Source: an uncultured Clostridia bacterium (lineage in GTDB: Bacteria > Bacillota > Peptococcia > Peptococcales > Peptococcaceae). Taken from it: 64,000 nucleotides of DNA. Positions 27,191-37,474 of the stretch are shown here, piece after piece. The notes under the pieces were generated by a model. It was given only the letters and a program-made list of their open reading frames with translations, had not been told where the DNA came from and did not search any database. The stretch lies in contig CALXUG010000006.1 in assembly GCA_944391625.1 (NCBI GenBank), forward strand, positions 33,780-97,779. The letters are read 5' to 3'. Numbering within the stretch: position 1 is the stretch's first letter; each line of letters begins with the position of its first letter. The position numbers were made by a program, and so were the translations under genes.

Positions 27191-29539
27191 TTATTTTGTC
27201 TTTTGCAAAATGCGAGCTGTCTTTTTTTGCACCAACCAAAAAATGGTGCGGAACAAAACATAATCCAGCGGTAAAAAACACAGTAAAAAGACAATCGCTG
27301 CCGGCTGCAGCATGGTAATGGCAAATAAACCAGGCAGGAGAGCAATTGCGCCCACAAATAAAATAACCAGTGATATATACATAATCAGACGGTTTCGATT
27401 AAAGGGATAACAAATGCGCTCTAACACCAAAAATCCTGTAAATCCTGTCAGAAGTACACATAAGGTACTGATTTCCTCAGCGGAAAAATGGAGCCATAAA
27501 GAACAGCATAAGATTAAAATCAAATTTGTAACAATGGTCAATCCGCCGGGAAGGGCTTTGCTTAAAATATTCAGCAAAAAACGACCATGGATGCGCTCTT
27601 TATTGGGCTCTAGGGCCAACAGAAAAGATGGAATACCAATGGTGACGCAGCTGATTAAAGTGAGCTGTATTGGAATAAACGGATAGGGCAGCTGTACAAA
27701 CAAAAAGATTAAAGCAAACAGTGTCGCATAAATGGTCTTTACCAAAAATAGAGAGGCAGACCGCTGAATATTGTTAATAGAACGACGGCCTTCTCCTAAA
27801 ATCTGCGGCAATGAGTCAAAATTGGAATCCAACAATACCAGCTGAGAAACATTGCGGGCAGCGTCGGTACCAGCAGCCATAGCAATACTGCAATCGGACT
27901 GCTTTAATGCCAGCACATCGTTTACACCATCGCCGGTCATGGCTACAGTATGTCCGTTTTGCTGCAACGCCTGTACCAGCTTCTTTTTCTGCACTGGCGT
28001 TACCCGTCCAAATACGGTATATTGCTGTGAAGCTTGCTCCAATTGTTCGTCCGATTGAATGGTAGTCATGTCCACAAAATTTTGCCAGTTTGGCACACCA
28101 GCCTCGCGGGCGATGCCCGATACGGTTTGTGCGCTGTCGCCGGAAATTACTTTAATATCAACATCCTGCTGTGAAAAATATTCCAAGGTCTGCCGAGCCG
28201 CGGTGCGCAGCTGATCTTGCAAGAGCAAAAAGCCCACCAGTGTCAGTTTTGGCGGCAGCTGACCCGGACGAACTGTTTCATCAGTCCATGCCAGCAGCAA
28301 TACCCGGTTTTCCTGCGCCAGTTCTGACAATCGTTGTTGGAATGCAGCATCGCCGTCAGGATAAACAAATTCAGAAGCGCCTAAAATATAGGTACCAACT
28401 TCTCCAAAGGATACCGCAGACCACTTGTGCTGGCTGGAAAATGGAAATACTTCTGTTGTTTGCCAGTGCAGTTGCGGCGGATAAGTTTGGCGCAAAGCGC
28501 AGAATGTTGCATTATTATCTTCCAGCGCTGCGGTAAAATTCTGCATAATTTGTTCTACTCCGTAAGGGTGATTGGCTAAAGGTACAAAACCAGTTACCAG
28601 CAAGTTGCCCTGCGTTAGTGTACCGGTTTTATCCAGACAGAGTGTATCTACTCTGGCCAGTGATTCAATGCAGTATAAGTCCTGCACCATAACCTGCCGC
28701 TGTGCCAGACGCACCACACTGACAGCCAGTACGGTACTGGTTAAAAGCACCAGTCCCTCTGGTATCATTCCAATAAGAGCAGCTACCGTTTGCACCACTG
28801 CTTCGGCGTGGGTAGTACCTTCCAGTTTCATCTGATTATGGAACAGGATAAAACCAACAGGAATGATAATCAGAGAAATGGTGCCGATAATTTTATTTAA
28901 GGTGGTCATAATTTCGGACTTGGTCTTTTTGTAATATTTGGCTTCTTTTGAAATAGAAGATACATAAGTGTCTTCTCCGATTTTATCCGCTCTGGCGCGG
29001 CAGGTTCCGCTGAGAATAACGCTGCCAGATAAAATGGTATCGCCAACCTTCTTGTAAACGGCATCCGCTTCGCCTGTCAAAAAGGATTCATCTACCTCGC
29101 AGCGTCCTTCCAAAACCAGACAATCCACCGGCGCCTGGTTGCCCTGCTGCAAGAGCAGCACATCATCCAGCACGATTTTCTGCAGTTCAACTTCTTGCAG
29201 TTGTCCGTTCCGTATCACAGTTGTTTTGGCGGCGTGCAGCAGAGATAATTTATCAATGGCCCGCTTGGCACGAACTTCCTGAATGATGCCAATCAGCAGA
29301 TTACTGATGACAACCCCCATAAACAACATATTTTTATACGAACCGACGGATAGCACAGCAATAGCCAGAATTGCGTTGATCAGGTTAAAAAGAGTACAAA
29401 TATTTTCCCGCACAATGGTCGCAATGGATTTACTGGGCACCGTTGTATCAAAATTAAAGAGCTTCTCTTGCTCCCTGGTATGTAATTGTTCTGTTGTAAG
29501 ACCTACTTGCGGGTCTGGAGTATAACGCAACAATATCAC
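27191..29539 (-). CDS. P-type cation-transporting ATPase (CtpE/Exp7-like)
   Basis: A 782-residue membrane ATPase. The phosphorylation motif DKTGTLT is at about residue 303. The actuator motif is LTGEAD, and the hinge MTGDGVNDVLALKQSDCSIAMA is complete (given here as overlapping parts of the P domain). Helix 4 carries GMIPEGL, seen in the CtpE/Exp7 group, which has been linked to calcium. There is no heavy-metal-binding N-terminus. Six hydrophobic segments follow the P domain. It starts at GTG with AAGGAAAG upstream. The ion is not certain; calcium is the best guess from the motif. Confidence 0.87.
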   Translation of the reverse strand: MILLRYTPDPQVGLTTEQLHTREQEKLFNFDTTVPSKSIATIVRENICTLFNLINAILAIAVLSVGSYKNMLFMGVVISNLLIGIIQEVRAKRAIDKLSLLHAAKTTVIRNGQLQEVELQKIVLDDVLLLQQGNQAPVDCLVLEGRCEVDESFLTGEADAVYKKVGDTILSGSVILSGTCRARADKIGEDTYVSSISKEAKYYKKTKSEIMTTLNKIIGTISLIIIPVGFILFHNQMKLEGTTHAEAVVQTVAALIGMIPEGLVLLTSTVLAVSVVRLAQRQVMVQDLYCIESLARVDTLCLDKTGTLTQGNLLVTGFVPLANHPYGVEQIMQNFTAALEDNNATFCALRQTYPPQLHWQTTEVFPFSSQHKWSAVSFGEVGTYILGASEFVYPDGDAAFQQRLSELAQENRVLLLAWTDETVRPGQLPPKLTLVGFLLLQDQLRTAARQTLEYFSQQDVDIKVISGDSAQTVSGIAREAGVPNWQNFVDMTTIQSDEQLEQASQQYTVFGRVTPVQKKKLVQALQQNGHTVAMTGDGVNDVLALKQSDCSIAMAAGTDAARNVSQLVLLDSNFDSLPQILGEGRRSINNIQRSASLFLVKTIYATLFALIFLFVQLPYPFIPIQLTLISCVTIGIPSFLLALEPNKERIHGRFLLNILSKALPGGLTIVTNLILILCCSLWLHFSAEEISTLCVLLTGFTGFLVLERICYPFNRNRLIMYISLVILFVGAIALLPGLFAITMLQPAAIVFLLCFLPLDYVLFRTIFWLVQKKTARILQKTK

Positions 29540-29691
29540 GCTTCTTTCCTTATGATATGATAATCTTATGTAAGTCGGTTTGTGTTTTTACGAAAATAAA
29601 AATTTCATAAAAATTTCAACAGACTGCCTGCTACTAGCTTTCGGGACGAAAAAGAAAATATCCTGCTTATTTTGGCAGAAAAATAATTTTC

Positions 29692-29720
29692 TTGTCAGTC
29701 AGGAACAACTGTGTTAAAAT
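29692..29720 (+). promoter_or_regulatory. Promoter of the hypothetical gene at 29746
   Basis: TTGTCA (29692-29697) and TAAAAT (29715-29720) with a 17-bp spacer, about 26 bases before the ATG. This position also excludes a longer upstream reading frame. Confidence 0.7.
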
Positions 29721-29745
29721 CACAGAAGTAATTGCGAAGGAGCGG

Positions 29746-30171
29746 ATGGCATTGGAAGACGTTTTGCGCAAAGAGACGATTATAGAAGCCTTTGAGCAGG
29801 AGAAATTAAACGTAGAAATTACCGAAAATAAAAAGGGGCAGGTTGTTGTATCCCGTATGTGCGAACTGCGTAAAAATCAGGTATTTGCAGAGGACATTCC
29901 CTGGAATGCACACATAGAGCAAAAACTGAAAGATACTGTACAGTTATTGGTGAAACCACAGCTGCGCAAAATGATTGTGCAGGAACAGCTGCAGGGTAAG
30001 GCAATCAAACCGATTTTGACCTTGGCGGGCCCATTGCCTAAACGCAATTCTTTTACCTTTGATTTGGTATTTTTATTTCGGTTGGAACAATGCAACCAGC
30101 AGGTATTACAGGACACATTGCATTTGATTCGTAAAATTGAAACCTATCTGGAGGCTGTTCGTCCGGCCTAA
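29746..30171 (+). CDS. Hypothetical protein
   Basis: A 141-residue soluble protein beginning MALEDVLRKETIIEAF after GAAGGAG. It mixes charged helices (KDTVQLLVKPQLRKMIVQEQ) with a strand-rich middle and has no signal peptide, membrane segment or motif that I recognise. It has its own promoter and lies between the divergent P-type ATPase gene and thrC. I cannot assign a function. Confidence 0.6.
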   Translation: MALEDVLRKETIIEAFEQEKLNVEITENKKGQVVVSRMCELRKNQVFAEDIPWNAHIEQKLKDTVQLLVKPQLRKMIVQEQLQGKAIKPILTLAGPLPKRNSFTFDLVFLFRLEQCNQQVLQDTLHLIRKIETYLEAVRPA

Positions 30172-30376
30172 CCGCAGCAATTGCGACACTTTGTTGTTTC
30201 TGTTGACAGCAAAAACAGAGCGGATGTAAAGTTTCAGGGAAATCGGTCTGTAAGTTTGCCAGAAAAGACTAGGCAGCGCAAAAAAAATATAGTAGAATAA
30301 CTAATGATAATGGAAAGTGTTTTATAAATTTTGAGTGAATCTGGATAAAAAATTATTTGCTGGAGGCGTTACGTGT

Positions 30377-31867
30377 ATGAAATATATCAGTACAAGAAAT
30401 AATTGCGAACCTGTTGATGCAGCAGCAGCCATTGCCCAGGGTATGGTGCCGGATGGCGGGCTGTTTGTACCACAGAATATTCCGGTATTAGATGCAGAGA
30501 ACATTGCCGCTATGGCTGGGAAATCCTATCAGGAAATCGCCAAATGGATTTTAGCTCAATATTTGAGTGATTACACAGCAGATGAGATTGCTGACTGTGT
30601 AAATGGTGCTTATGGTGCGCAGTTTGATACGGCAGAAATTGCGCCTCTGGTAAAATTAAATGACCAGGAGTATATTCTGGAATTGTGGCATGGTCCTACA
30701 GCAGCATTTAAAGATATGGCGCTGCAGCTGACTCCCCGTTTACTGGTGAAAGCCATCGAAAAACTGCAATTAGAAAAAGAAGTGATCATTCTTGTAGCTA
30801 CCTCTGGCGATACAGGAAAAGCCGCTCTGGAAGGATTCAAAAATGTAGATGGCACCAGAATTATTGTATTCTATCCGGCCCATGGCGTAAGCAAGGTGCA
30901 GGAATTACAGATGGTAACTACCGATGGGAACAACACCACGGTTGTTGGCGTAGAAGGCAATTTTGATGATTGCCAGAGTGCTGTTAAAGAAATTTTTGCT
31001 GACCAGGCGTTGGCACAGCGTATGACGCAGGCCGGTTATCAGTTTTCCTCCGCCAATTCTATCAACTGGGGACGATTATTACCGCAGATTGTATACTATT
31101 TTGCAGCTTACTTGTCTTTGGTGGACAAACAAGCTATTTCTTACGGACAAAAAGTAGACTTTGTGGTTCCTACCGGTAATTTTGGCAATATTCTGGCCGC
31201 TTGGTATGCAGGACAGATGGGGCTGCCTGTAGGTCAGTTGGTTTGCGCATCCAATAAAAATCGTGTTCTGGCAGATTTCTTTGCAACAGGCGTTTATGAC
31301 CGCCGCAGAGATTTCTATCAAACCAACAGCCCTTCTATGGATATTTTGATTTCCAGCAATCTGGAACGGTTCCTGTTTGCCATGACCGGCAATGATGGTG
31401 ATAAAGTAGCCCAATGGATGAAAGCTTTGCAGCAGGACGGATGCTTTACCGTAGATGAAGAAACCAAAAACCGTATGGCACAATTTGTAGTTGGCGGCGC
31501 TGCTGACGAAATAGAAACGCTGGCTATGATTCAGAATTGCTACACAGAAAACAAATATCTGTTAGACACCCATACAGCTGTTGCATTGAAAGTAAGCCGG
31601 GAGTATCGGAAAAACAGCGGTAATGACCGGATTGCAGTGATTGATTCTACCGCTCATCCCTGCAAGTTTGTGGCCAGCGTTATGAATGCGCTGCAGCAGA
31701 CACAGCAGTCAGCTGACGAACTGGAGCAGCTCAATCAATTAGTAGCGCTGACAGGTATTACACAGCATAAAGGTCTATTGGATTTGGATAAAAAGCCGGT
31801 ATTGCATCAACAGGTATGTGGTAGAGAGCAAATCTCTGCAACGGTACAGCAGATTTTAGGATTATAA
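30377..31867 (+). CDS. thrC: Threonine synthase
   Basis: ThrC converts O-phosphohomoserine to threonine using PLP. The PLP lysine is Lys112 in AAFKDMALQ. ATSGDTGKAALEGF and the phosphate-binding region VPTGNFGNILAAW are typical of the long (yeast/E. coli-like) threonine synthase type. I start at ATG 30377 (GGAGG 10 bases upstream), beginning MKYISTRNN, which is the classical N-terminus. That gives 496 residues. A terminator follows at 31893. Confidence 0.95.
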   Translation: MKYISTRNNCEPVDAAAAIAQGMVPDGGLFVPQNIPVLDAENIAAMAGKSYQEIAKWILAQYLSDYTADEIADCVNGAYGAQFDTAEIAPLVKLNDQEYILELWHGPTAAFKDMALQLTPRLLVKAIEKLQLEKEVIILVATSGDTGKAALEGFKNVDGTRIIVFYPAHGVSKVQELQMVTTDGNNTTVVGVEGNFDDCQSAVKEIFADQALAQRMTQAGYQFSSANSINWGRLLPQIVYYFAAYLSLVDKQAISYGQKVDFVVPTGNFGNILAAWYAGQMGLPVGQLVCASNKNRVLADFFATGVYDRRRDFYQTNSPSMDILISSNLERFLFAMTGNDGDKVAQWMKALQQDGCFTVDEETKNRMAQFVVGGAADEIETLAMIQNCYTENKYLLDTHTAVALKVSREYRKNSGNDRIAVIDSTAHPCKFVASVMNALQQTQQSADELEQLNQLVALTGITQHKGLLDLDKKPVLHQQVCGREQISATVQQILGL

Positions 31868-31892
31868 GAGTTCAGAACAAAAAATTCCAGTA

Positions 31893-31932
31893 AAAGGCGC
31901 AGGGCGGTTTTCAATCGTCCTGCCTTATTTTT
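31893..31932 (+). terminator. Terminator after thrC
   Basis: AAAGGCGCAGGGCG pairs with CGTCCTGCCTT with a small bulge, followed by ATTTTT. Confidence 0.7.
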
Positions 31933-32022
31933 GCAGCAGTTTGAACAGCCGCTGTATAGATAATAGATAAACGAAGTTTCATTTATTAATTATTTGAAAA
32001 TTGTGTATAGGGAGAGAGTAAA

Positions 32023-32919
32023 ATGTCAGACCATATTATTCGCGCACTGGCCTATGAAGGGCAAGTAAGGGTATCCGCTGTTGTTTGCACTGATGCTGTA
32101 GAAACTGCACGGCAGAAGCATGATGCATTTCCTACAGCTATTGCAGCGCTGGGCCGCACCATGGCCAGCACGTTATTATTGTCCTGGGGTTTAAAAGGTG
32201 AGGGCGCTATTACATTGCGTATTTTTGGAGATGGGCCGCTGGGCGGTATTATCGTAACTGGTGATGCCCATGGCAATATCAAAGGCTATGTGCAGGAGCC
32301 GCAGACCGATTTGCCGTTGAATGCCCGGGGAAAATTGGACGTGGGTGGAGCCATCGGTCAGGGACACTTATATATTACAAAAGATATTGGTTTAAAAGAA
32401 CCTTATACCGGCAGCGTGCCATTGGTAACCGGAGAAATTGGTGATGATGTAGCCAGTTATCTGATGAGCTCGGAACAGACTCCGTCTATCGTATCGGTTG
32501 GTGTGCTGGTCAATCCCGATTATACGGTGGCAGCGGCAGGCGGTATTATCATTCAGGCAATGCCCAATGCAGAAGATGCTGTGCTGGATGATTTGGAAGA
32601 AAAGCTGAAGACGGCCCGTCCTGTCAGCAGTCTGATTGCAGAGGGCGCTGCAGCGCAGGATATTGTTGCCAACTATCTGCCTGGTACAGAAATACAGTTT
32701 CTGGAGGAGAAGCCGATTCAGTGGCACTGCAATTGCAATCGGGAACGCATCAGTGGGTTGTTAAAAAGTATTGGTACTGCCGAGCTGGAAGATATACTGG
32801 AAAAAGACGGACAGACAGACGTTGTCTGCCATTTTTGCAGCACACAATATCACTTTGGGCAAGAAGAACTGGAACAGTTGCTGGTAGAAATGAAAGCAGA
32901 TTTAGAGCAGAATAAATAA
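32023..32919 (+). CDS. hslO: Redox-regulated chaperone Hsp33
   Basis: Hsp33 is a cytoplasmic holdase switched on by oxidation and unfolding. The zinc-binding redox centre is complete at Cys236, Cys238, Cys269 and Cys272 (HCNC and CHFC). The N-terminal substrate domain has RALAYEGQVRV, LKGEGAITLRIFGDGPLGG and LGRTMASTLLLSWGLKG. 298 residues is normal. It is probably cotranscribed with folC, 71 bases downstream. Confidence 0.95.
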   Translation: MSDHIIRALAYEGQVRVSAVVCTDAVETARQKHDAFPTAIAALGRTMASTLLLSWGLKGEGAITLRIFGDGPLGGIIVTGDAHGNIKGYVQEPQTDLPLNARGKLDVGGAIGQGHLYITKDIGLKEPYTGSVPLVTGEIGDDVASYLMSSEQTPSIVSVGVLVNPDYTVAAAGGIIIQAMPNAEDAVLDDLEEKLKTARPVSSLIAEGAAAQDIVANYLPGTEIQFLEEKPIQWHCNCNRERISGLLKSIGTAELEDILEKDGQTDVVCHFCSTQYHFGQEELEQLLVEMKADLEQNK

Positions 32920-32990
32920 ATCGGCTTGCTTTTGTATTTTATTCTTGATAAGAATCGGTTCGTTATAAGTGCAGAAAGGGAGATACCTAC

Positions 32991-34247
32991 ATGGATTATC
33001 AAACTTGTTTGAATTATTTGCAGAAAAACTGCCGTCGAGGGGTTCCCGGAGGTTATGAACGCACTGTGCGCATGGCAGAACTTTTGGGACAGCCGCAGGA
33101 ACAGCTGCAGACCATACACATTGCCGGTACCAACGGCAAGGGCTCCACGGCTGCAATATTAGAAGCAATATTACGGCAGGCCGGATATCGGGTGGGACTG
33201 TATACCTCGCCCCATTTGAGCCGCTATGAGGAACGGATTCAAATCAATCGACAGCCGATTTCCGAGCAGGATTTTGCACAAATTATGACCAGATTGATTG
33301 AACAAGTGATTCCTCTGATACAGGCAGAAGGATTTGCCCATCCGGGAGAATTTGAACTGCTGACAGTGGCAGGCTGGTTGTATTTTGCCCAGCAGACCGA
33401 TTTTGTGATTTCGGAAGTGGGGCTGGGTGGTGCGCTGGATCCTACCAATGTAGTGCAGAAACCTGTGTTGTCTGTGATTACGCCAATCAGTCTGGACCAT
33501 TGTGAAATATTAGGAGAGACCATTGCCCGGATTGCCGCAGAAAAGGCCGGGATTTTAAAATCGGAGGTACCAGCCATTGCCGCTCCCCAACAACCAGAAG
33601 CAGCAGCTGTATTAGCAGCAGAAGCGAATCGACGAAACACACCGTTGACTATTTTGCAGCCAGAACAGTTGCAAGCGGTTGCTACTAATTTGCAGGGGCG
33701 ATATCAGCAAATCAACTGCAATACTGCGCTGGCGGCTATTGAAAATTTGCAGCAGCGCGGGATCATTCATATTCTGCCGGAACAATTGGCTGCAGCGTTG
33801 CAAAATGTGTCCTGGCCGGGCAGAATGGAATATTGGGATTTAGGCAGTCAAAAAGGGATTTTATTGGACGGTGCCCATAACCAGGCAGGCATTCAGTATT
33901 TGGCTGAGCAGCTGCGCGTTCAGTACAGCCAGCGCAGAATCATTTTATTTTTATCTATTTTAGATGATAAAGCCCAACTGCCTATGCTGGAAACCATTCT
34001 GCCACTATCAGACACAGTGGTGCTGACCAAACCGGAACATGATCAGCGCGCACAGCATTGGAAGCAGCTGCAGCAAACCATTCAGGCAATAGCACCCCAT
34101 TGTCAGGTTACCCTGTATGAGCAGTATCAGGAAGGGCTGACAGCGGTGTTGGCCGATTTGCAGCCAAATGATTTGCTGTGTATTACCGGTTCTTTGTATC
34201 TTCTGGGCGATTGCCGCCATTTTCTGCAACAAGTTCTATTTCCTTAA
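32991..34247 (+). CDS. folC: Dihydrofolate synthase / folylpolyglutamate synthase
   Basis: FolC adds glutamates to folates. The ATP loop is HIAGTNGKGSTAAILEA at about residues 43-59. SPHLSRYEERIQ, EVGLGGALDPTN and the C-terminal ILLDGAHNQAGI are signatures of the Mur-ligase-like family. The length is 418 residues. AAGGGAG precedes the ATG. It may supply polyglutamylated folates for the purN/purH steps, although it is not in that operon. Confidence 0.94.
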   Translation: MDYQTCLNYLQKNCRRGVPGGYERTVRMAELLGQPQEQLQTIHIAGTNGKGSTAAILEAILRQAGYRVGLYTSPHLSRYEERIQINRQPISEQDFAQIMTRLIEQVIPLIQAEGFAHPGEFELLTVAGWLYFAQQTDFVISEVGLGGALDPTNVVQKPVLSVITPISLDHCEILGETIARIAAEKAGILKSEVPAIAAPQQPEAAAVLAAEANRRNTPLTILQPEQLQAVATNLQGRYQQINCNTALAAIENLQQRGIIHILPEQLAAALQNVSWPGRMEYWDLGSQKGILLDGAHNQAGIQYLAEQLRVQYSQRRIILFLSILDDKAQLPMLETILPLSDTVVLTKPEHDQRAQHWKQLQQTIQAIAPHCQVTLYEQYQEGLTAVLADLQPNDLLCITGSLYLLGDCRHFLQQVLFP

Positions 34248-34304
34248 CCAATCACATATCCATAAAGCATCTGATAAATTCTGAACGGAAAGGAACGGAA
34301 GCTT

Positions 34305-35117
34305 ATGGGACAGGTTAAACGGTTGGCGGCAGCAATATTCTCAGTGTTTCTTATTTTTATGTTTATTCAAAGTGTAGGTGGATATTTAATTGGTAAATTA
34401 AGCAGTTTCCAAGATACAGGACAGGTGCTGGAACAGCAGGTTGAAGAAAAGGTTGTACGGCAGATGGTACTGCAGTTGGAGCCGGTTGAGTACTATACTG
34501 TACAAGTTGGTTCCTATCAGGATGCTTCTGCCGGACAGGCTAAAATCAATGAACTGGCACAGCTGGGTTATCGTGTCTGCGTTTCTCAGGGACCGCCATA
34601 TTGTTTATGGTTAGGTTGCTTTGGAAAGGCGCCTCAGGTCAAAGATCTGCCCCAATCTATTCAGGAAAGCGGCAGTGATGTGTTTGTGCAGAAACTGGTG
34701 CTGAACCAAACTGCACTGCGGTTTCCGGCAGAAGATAAGCAGATGATGGAGCAGATATCTTCCTTGCTGAGCAGCTACGATGTGGTGCTGAAGCATTCTC
34801 TGCAAATGTTTCAGGATTACCGTTATGAGGCATGCAGTGACGAAAACTGGCAACAAATGATACAGCAGCTTACCGAAGAACTTGCCGTAATAGAAGAAAA
34901 AGGCAGTGTCTTTTTAACTATGGACAGCAAAGAATCCATCGCCAGCGGTATTTTGGATTTACTAACTTTGACGCAGGAATATCAGGAAAGTCTACAGCTG
35001 ATTCAGGAGAAAAAAACCGATAAAGTAGTTTTGTTGGCGCAGAGCTGTTTGCTGGAATTGATAGAGCAATATCATATTTTTATAGCCCAGGAAAGTCAAA
35101 TGGAAATTGGTTCGTGA
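34305..35117 (+). CDS. Membrane-anchored SPOR-domain protein
   Basis: A 270-residue protein with a single N-terminal membrane helix (about 8-28) and the rest outside. A SPOR domain follows at about residues 60-125 (YYTVQVGSYQDASAGQAKINELAQLGYRV in overlapping parts). SPOR domains bind denuded peptidoglycan, usually at the septum. The C-terminal half is helical and of unknown role. GAAAGGAA precedes the ATG. Confidence 0.78.
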   Translation: MGQVKRLAAAIFSVFLIFMFIQSVGGYLIGKLSSFQDTGQVLEQQVEEKVVRQMVLQLEPVEYYTVQVGSYQDASAGQAKINELAQLGYRVCVSQGPPYCLWLGCFGKAPQVKDLPQSIQESGSDVFVQKLVLNQTALRFPAEDKQMMEQISSLLSSYDVVLKHSLQMFQDYRYEACSDENWQQMIQQLTEELAVIEEKGSVFLTMDSKESIASGILDLLTLTQEYQESLQLIQEKKTDKVVLLAQSCLLELIEQYHIFIAQESQMEIGS

Positions 35118-35134
35118 ATTATTGCGCAAACCTA

Positions 35135-35163
35135 TTGATTATCTACAAAAATATAGCTATAAT
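35135..35163 (+). promoter_or_regulatory. Promoter of rex
   Basis: TTGATT (35135-35140) and TATAAT (35158-35163) with a 17-bp spacer, about 40 bases before the TTG start. No clear Rex operator is visible. Confidence 0.68.
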
Positions 35164-35203
35164 GTATGCAGAGAAGCAGTTGGACAAAAAGGGGTTGTTA
35201 TGA

Positions 35204-35830
35204 TTGAAAGAGCTGAAAATCCCAGAAGCGACGGTCAGCAGGCTTTCTGTATATTCCAGATTTTTGACAGAAGTTGAAAAACAGGATATTATCAGTATTT
35301 CTTCCGGAGAAATTGCAGAAGGCGTAGGGGGCACACCAGCTCAGGTAAGAAAGGATTTGGCCTATTTTGGCGAATTCGGTACCCGAGGTGTCGGTTATAA
35401 TGTGAAACAGTTGAACCAGGAGATTATGAATATTCTAGGGTTGACCAAACGCTGGAATGTGATTTTAATCGGCGCAGGTAATCTGGGTTCGGCTTTGAGC
35501 CAATACAGAGGATTTCGGGAACGGGGATTTCGGATTATTGGCGTTTTTGATAATGATTTAAATAAAGTTGGATTAAAGTTAAATGGGCTGCCTATTTATG
35601 CAGTGAGCCAAATGGCTGAGTTTATTGGAAAAAATGATGTCACAATCGGTATTATCGCAGTACCTGCCGAATATGCTCAGGATATTGCAGATATTTTAGT
35701 GGAAACCGATATTAAAGGCATTCTGAATTTTGCACCAGTTGTGTTAACCATTCCGGAAGAAGTAGAAGTTCGCAACGTAGATTTGACCGTAAACCTGGAA
35801 GTATTAACCTACAATATTGAAAAACGATAA
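35204..35830 (+). CDS. rex: Redox-sensing transcriptional repressor Rex
   Basis: Rex senses the NADH/NAD+ ratio and represses fermentation and hydrogenase genes. The N-terminal winged helix is at about residues 1-80 ([32 protein letters not shown]). The Rossmann motif is [13 protein letters not shown]. It starts at TTG 35204: an ATG four bases earlier is in a different frame and soon stops. The length is 208 residues. Terminated at 35841. Confidence 0.95.
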   Translation: MKELKIPEATVSRLSVYSRFLTEVEKQDIISISSGEIAEGVGGTPAQVRKDLAYFGEFGTRGVGYNVKQLNQEIMNILGLTKRWNVILIGAGNLGSALSQYRGFRERGFRIIGVFDNDLNKVGLKLNGLPIYAVSQMAEFIGKNDVTIGIIAVPAEYAQDIADILVETDIKGILNFAPVVLTIPEEVEVRNVDLTVNLEVLTYNIEKR

Positions 35831-35840
35831 TAATAAAAAG

Positions 35841-35880
35841 AGAAGGCTTTGTTGACACGATTGTCAGCAGAGCCTTTTTG
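35841..35880 (+). terminator. Terminator of rex
   Basis: AAGGCT and TTGACA pair with TGTCA and AGCCTT, followed by TTTTT. Confidence 0.85.
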
Positions 35881-36066
35881 GTTATATCCGGTAAAAACAA
35901 CATATATAATATAGATATTATTAGTTAACTTTTAATAAATTTCTTAAAAATATACTAATAAATTGATTATACCACGATATATAGGGAAGGCAACAAAATT
36001 ACAAAGTATGAAGAAGCTAAAATGTTCTATGAAGTTCTTTTCTCAGAAGCACCCGCAATCCTCTAC

Positions 36067-36095
36067 TTGACGGAACGGCCATTATCGGGGATAAT
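36067..36095 (+). promoter_or_regulatory. Promoter of the der-plsY-gpsA operon
   Basis: TTGACG (36067-36072) and GATAAT (36090-36095) with a 17-bp spacer, about 55 bases before the der ATG. The rest of the AT-rich gap after rex shows no other feature. Confidence 0.6.
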
Positions 36096-36149
36096 ATATA
36101 AGATATAATCCATGTATAAGGTATGTAAGAAGGGAGTTTTTATTAATAT

Positions 36150-37469
36150 ATGAAACCAGTTGTTGCAATTGTAGGTCGACCTAATGTGGGCAAGTCCACA
36201 TTGTTTAACCGTCTGACCCGTACCCACTTAGCTATTGTAGAGGACTATCCGGGCGTTACCCGTGATCGGCTGTATCAGGATGCAGAGTGGAATAACCAAA
36301 CCTTTACCCTGATCGATACCGGCGGCATTGAAGTCAGCAGTGAGGATACCATCTTGTCCAGAGTGCGCAAACAGGCTCAGGTAGTCATGGAAGAAGCAGA
36401 TGTCATTGTCTTTATGTGTGATATCAAAGCAGGTGTCACCAATGAAGACATGGAAATTGCTCAAATGCTGCGACGCACCAAAAAAGATGTGCTGCTGGCA
36501 GTCAATAAGGTTGAAAATTTTGATAAATTAGATGATATTTACGAGTTTTATCAATTGGGGCTGGGTGAACCTTATCCGATTTCTGCCAGTCATGGGATGA
36601 ATACCGGCGATTTGCTGGATCATCTGGTGGAATTGCTGGGACAGTATGAGGGTGAGGACTATGAACCGGATGTGATTAAAATTGCCGTTGTCGGCCGTCC
36701 AAATGTAGGAAAGTCTTCCCTGACCAATGCCATTTTAGGTCAGGAACGCTCCATTGTCAGCAATATTCCCGGTACAACACGGGATGCCATTGATACCCCC
36801 TTTGAACGCAACGGCCAGCGATATGTCATCATTGATACTGCCGGTATGCGTCGAAAAAGTAAAGTACAGGAAAGTACCACAGAACGCTACAGCGTCATCC
36901 GTTCCTTGCGGGCTGTTGACCGCAGCGATGCAGTGTTAATGGTTATTAATGCGGAAGAAGGGCTGATTGAGCAGGACAAAAAAATTGTGGGTTATGCCCA
37001 TGAACAGGGTAAGGCTGTTATTTTGGTCGTCAATAAATGGGATTTAATCGAAAAAGATGACAAAACAGCGGCAGTTATGGAAAAGAAAATCCGCAGTGAA
37101 CTGCTGTTTTTACAATATGCGCCTATGATTTTTGTATCGGCACAAACCAAGCAGCGTGTTAACCGTATTCTGGATTTGATTAACTTTGCTGTTGAGCAAA
37201 ATGCAATGCGGATCGGCACCAGCGTGCTCAATGAAATTATCCGTGATGCAGTGCAGCTGAATCCGCCACCATCGGATAAAGGCAAACGGTTGAAAATTCT
37301 CTATGCGACACAGAGCAGTGTAAAACCGCCAACATTTGTGTTGTTTGTTAATGATCCTGAGCTGATGCATTTCTCCTATGAACGGTTTTTAGAAAATAAA
37401 ATCAGAGAAAACTTTGGTTTTGAGGGAACGCCGATCCGGTTTGTAGTGAAAAAGCGTTCTGAGGAGTGA
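36150..37469 (+). CDS. der: Ribosome-assembly GTPase Der (EngA)
   Basis: Der has two tandem GTPase domains and helps assemble the 50S subunit. G1 motifs are GRPNVGKST near residue 8 and GRPNVGKSS near residue 183. DTGGIE and DTAGMR are the G3 motifs, and NKVE and NKWD the G4 motifs. The C-terminal KH-like domain ends VKKRS. 439 residues is typical. It is followed closely by plsY. Confidence 0.96.
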   Translation: MKPVVAIVGRPNVGKSTLFNRLTRTHLAIVEDYPGVTRDRLYQDAEWNNQTFTLIDTGGIEVSSEDTILSRVRKQAQVVMEEADVIVFMCDIKAGVTNEDMEIAQMLRRTKKDVLLAVNKVENFDKLDDIYEFYQLGLGEPYPISASHGMNTGDLLDHLVELLGQYEGEDYEPDVIKIAVVGRPNVGKSSLTNAILGQERSIVSNIPGTTRDAIDTPFERNGQRYVIIDTAGMRRKSKVQESTTERYSVIRSLRAVDRSDAVLMVINAEEGLIEQDKKIVGYAHEQGKAVILVVNKWDLIEKDDKTAAVMEKKIRSELLFLQYAPMIFVSAQTKQRVNRILDLINFAVEQNAMRIGTSVLNEIIRDAVQLNPPPSDKGKRLKILYATQSSVKPPTFVLFVNDPELMHFSYERFLENKIRENFGFEGTPIRFVVKKRSEE

Positions 37470-37474
37470 GTGGC

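Noticed and set aside
36000..36114. Short open frame upstream of der (KITKYEEAKMFYEVLF...)
   Set aside because: It has no start codon with a ribosome site and overlaps the der promoter; no homology is recognised.
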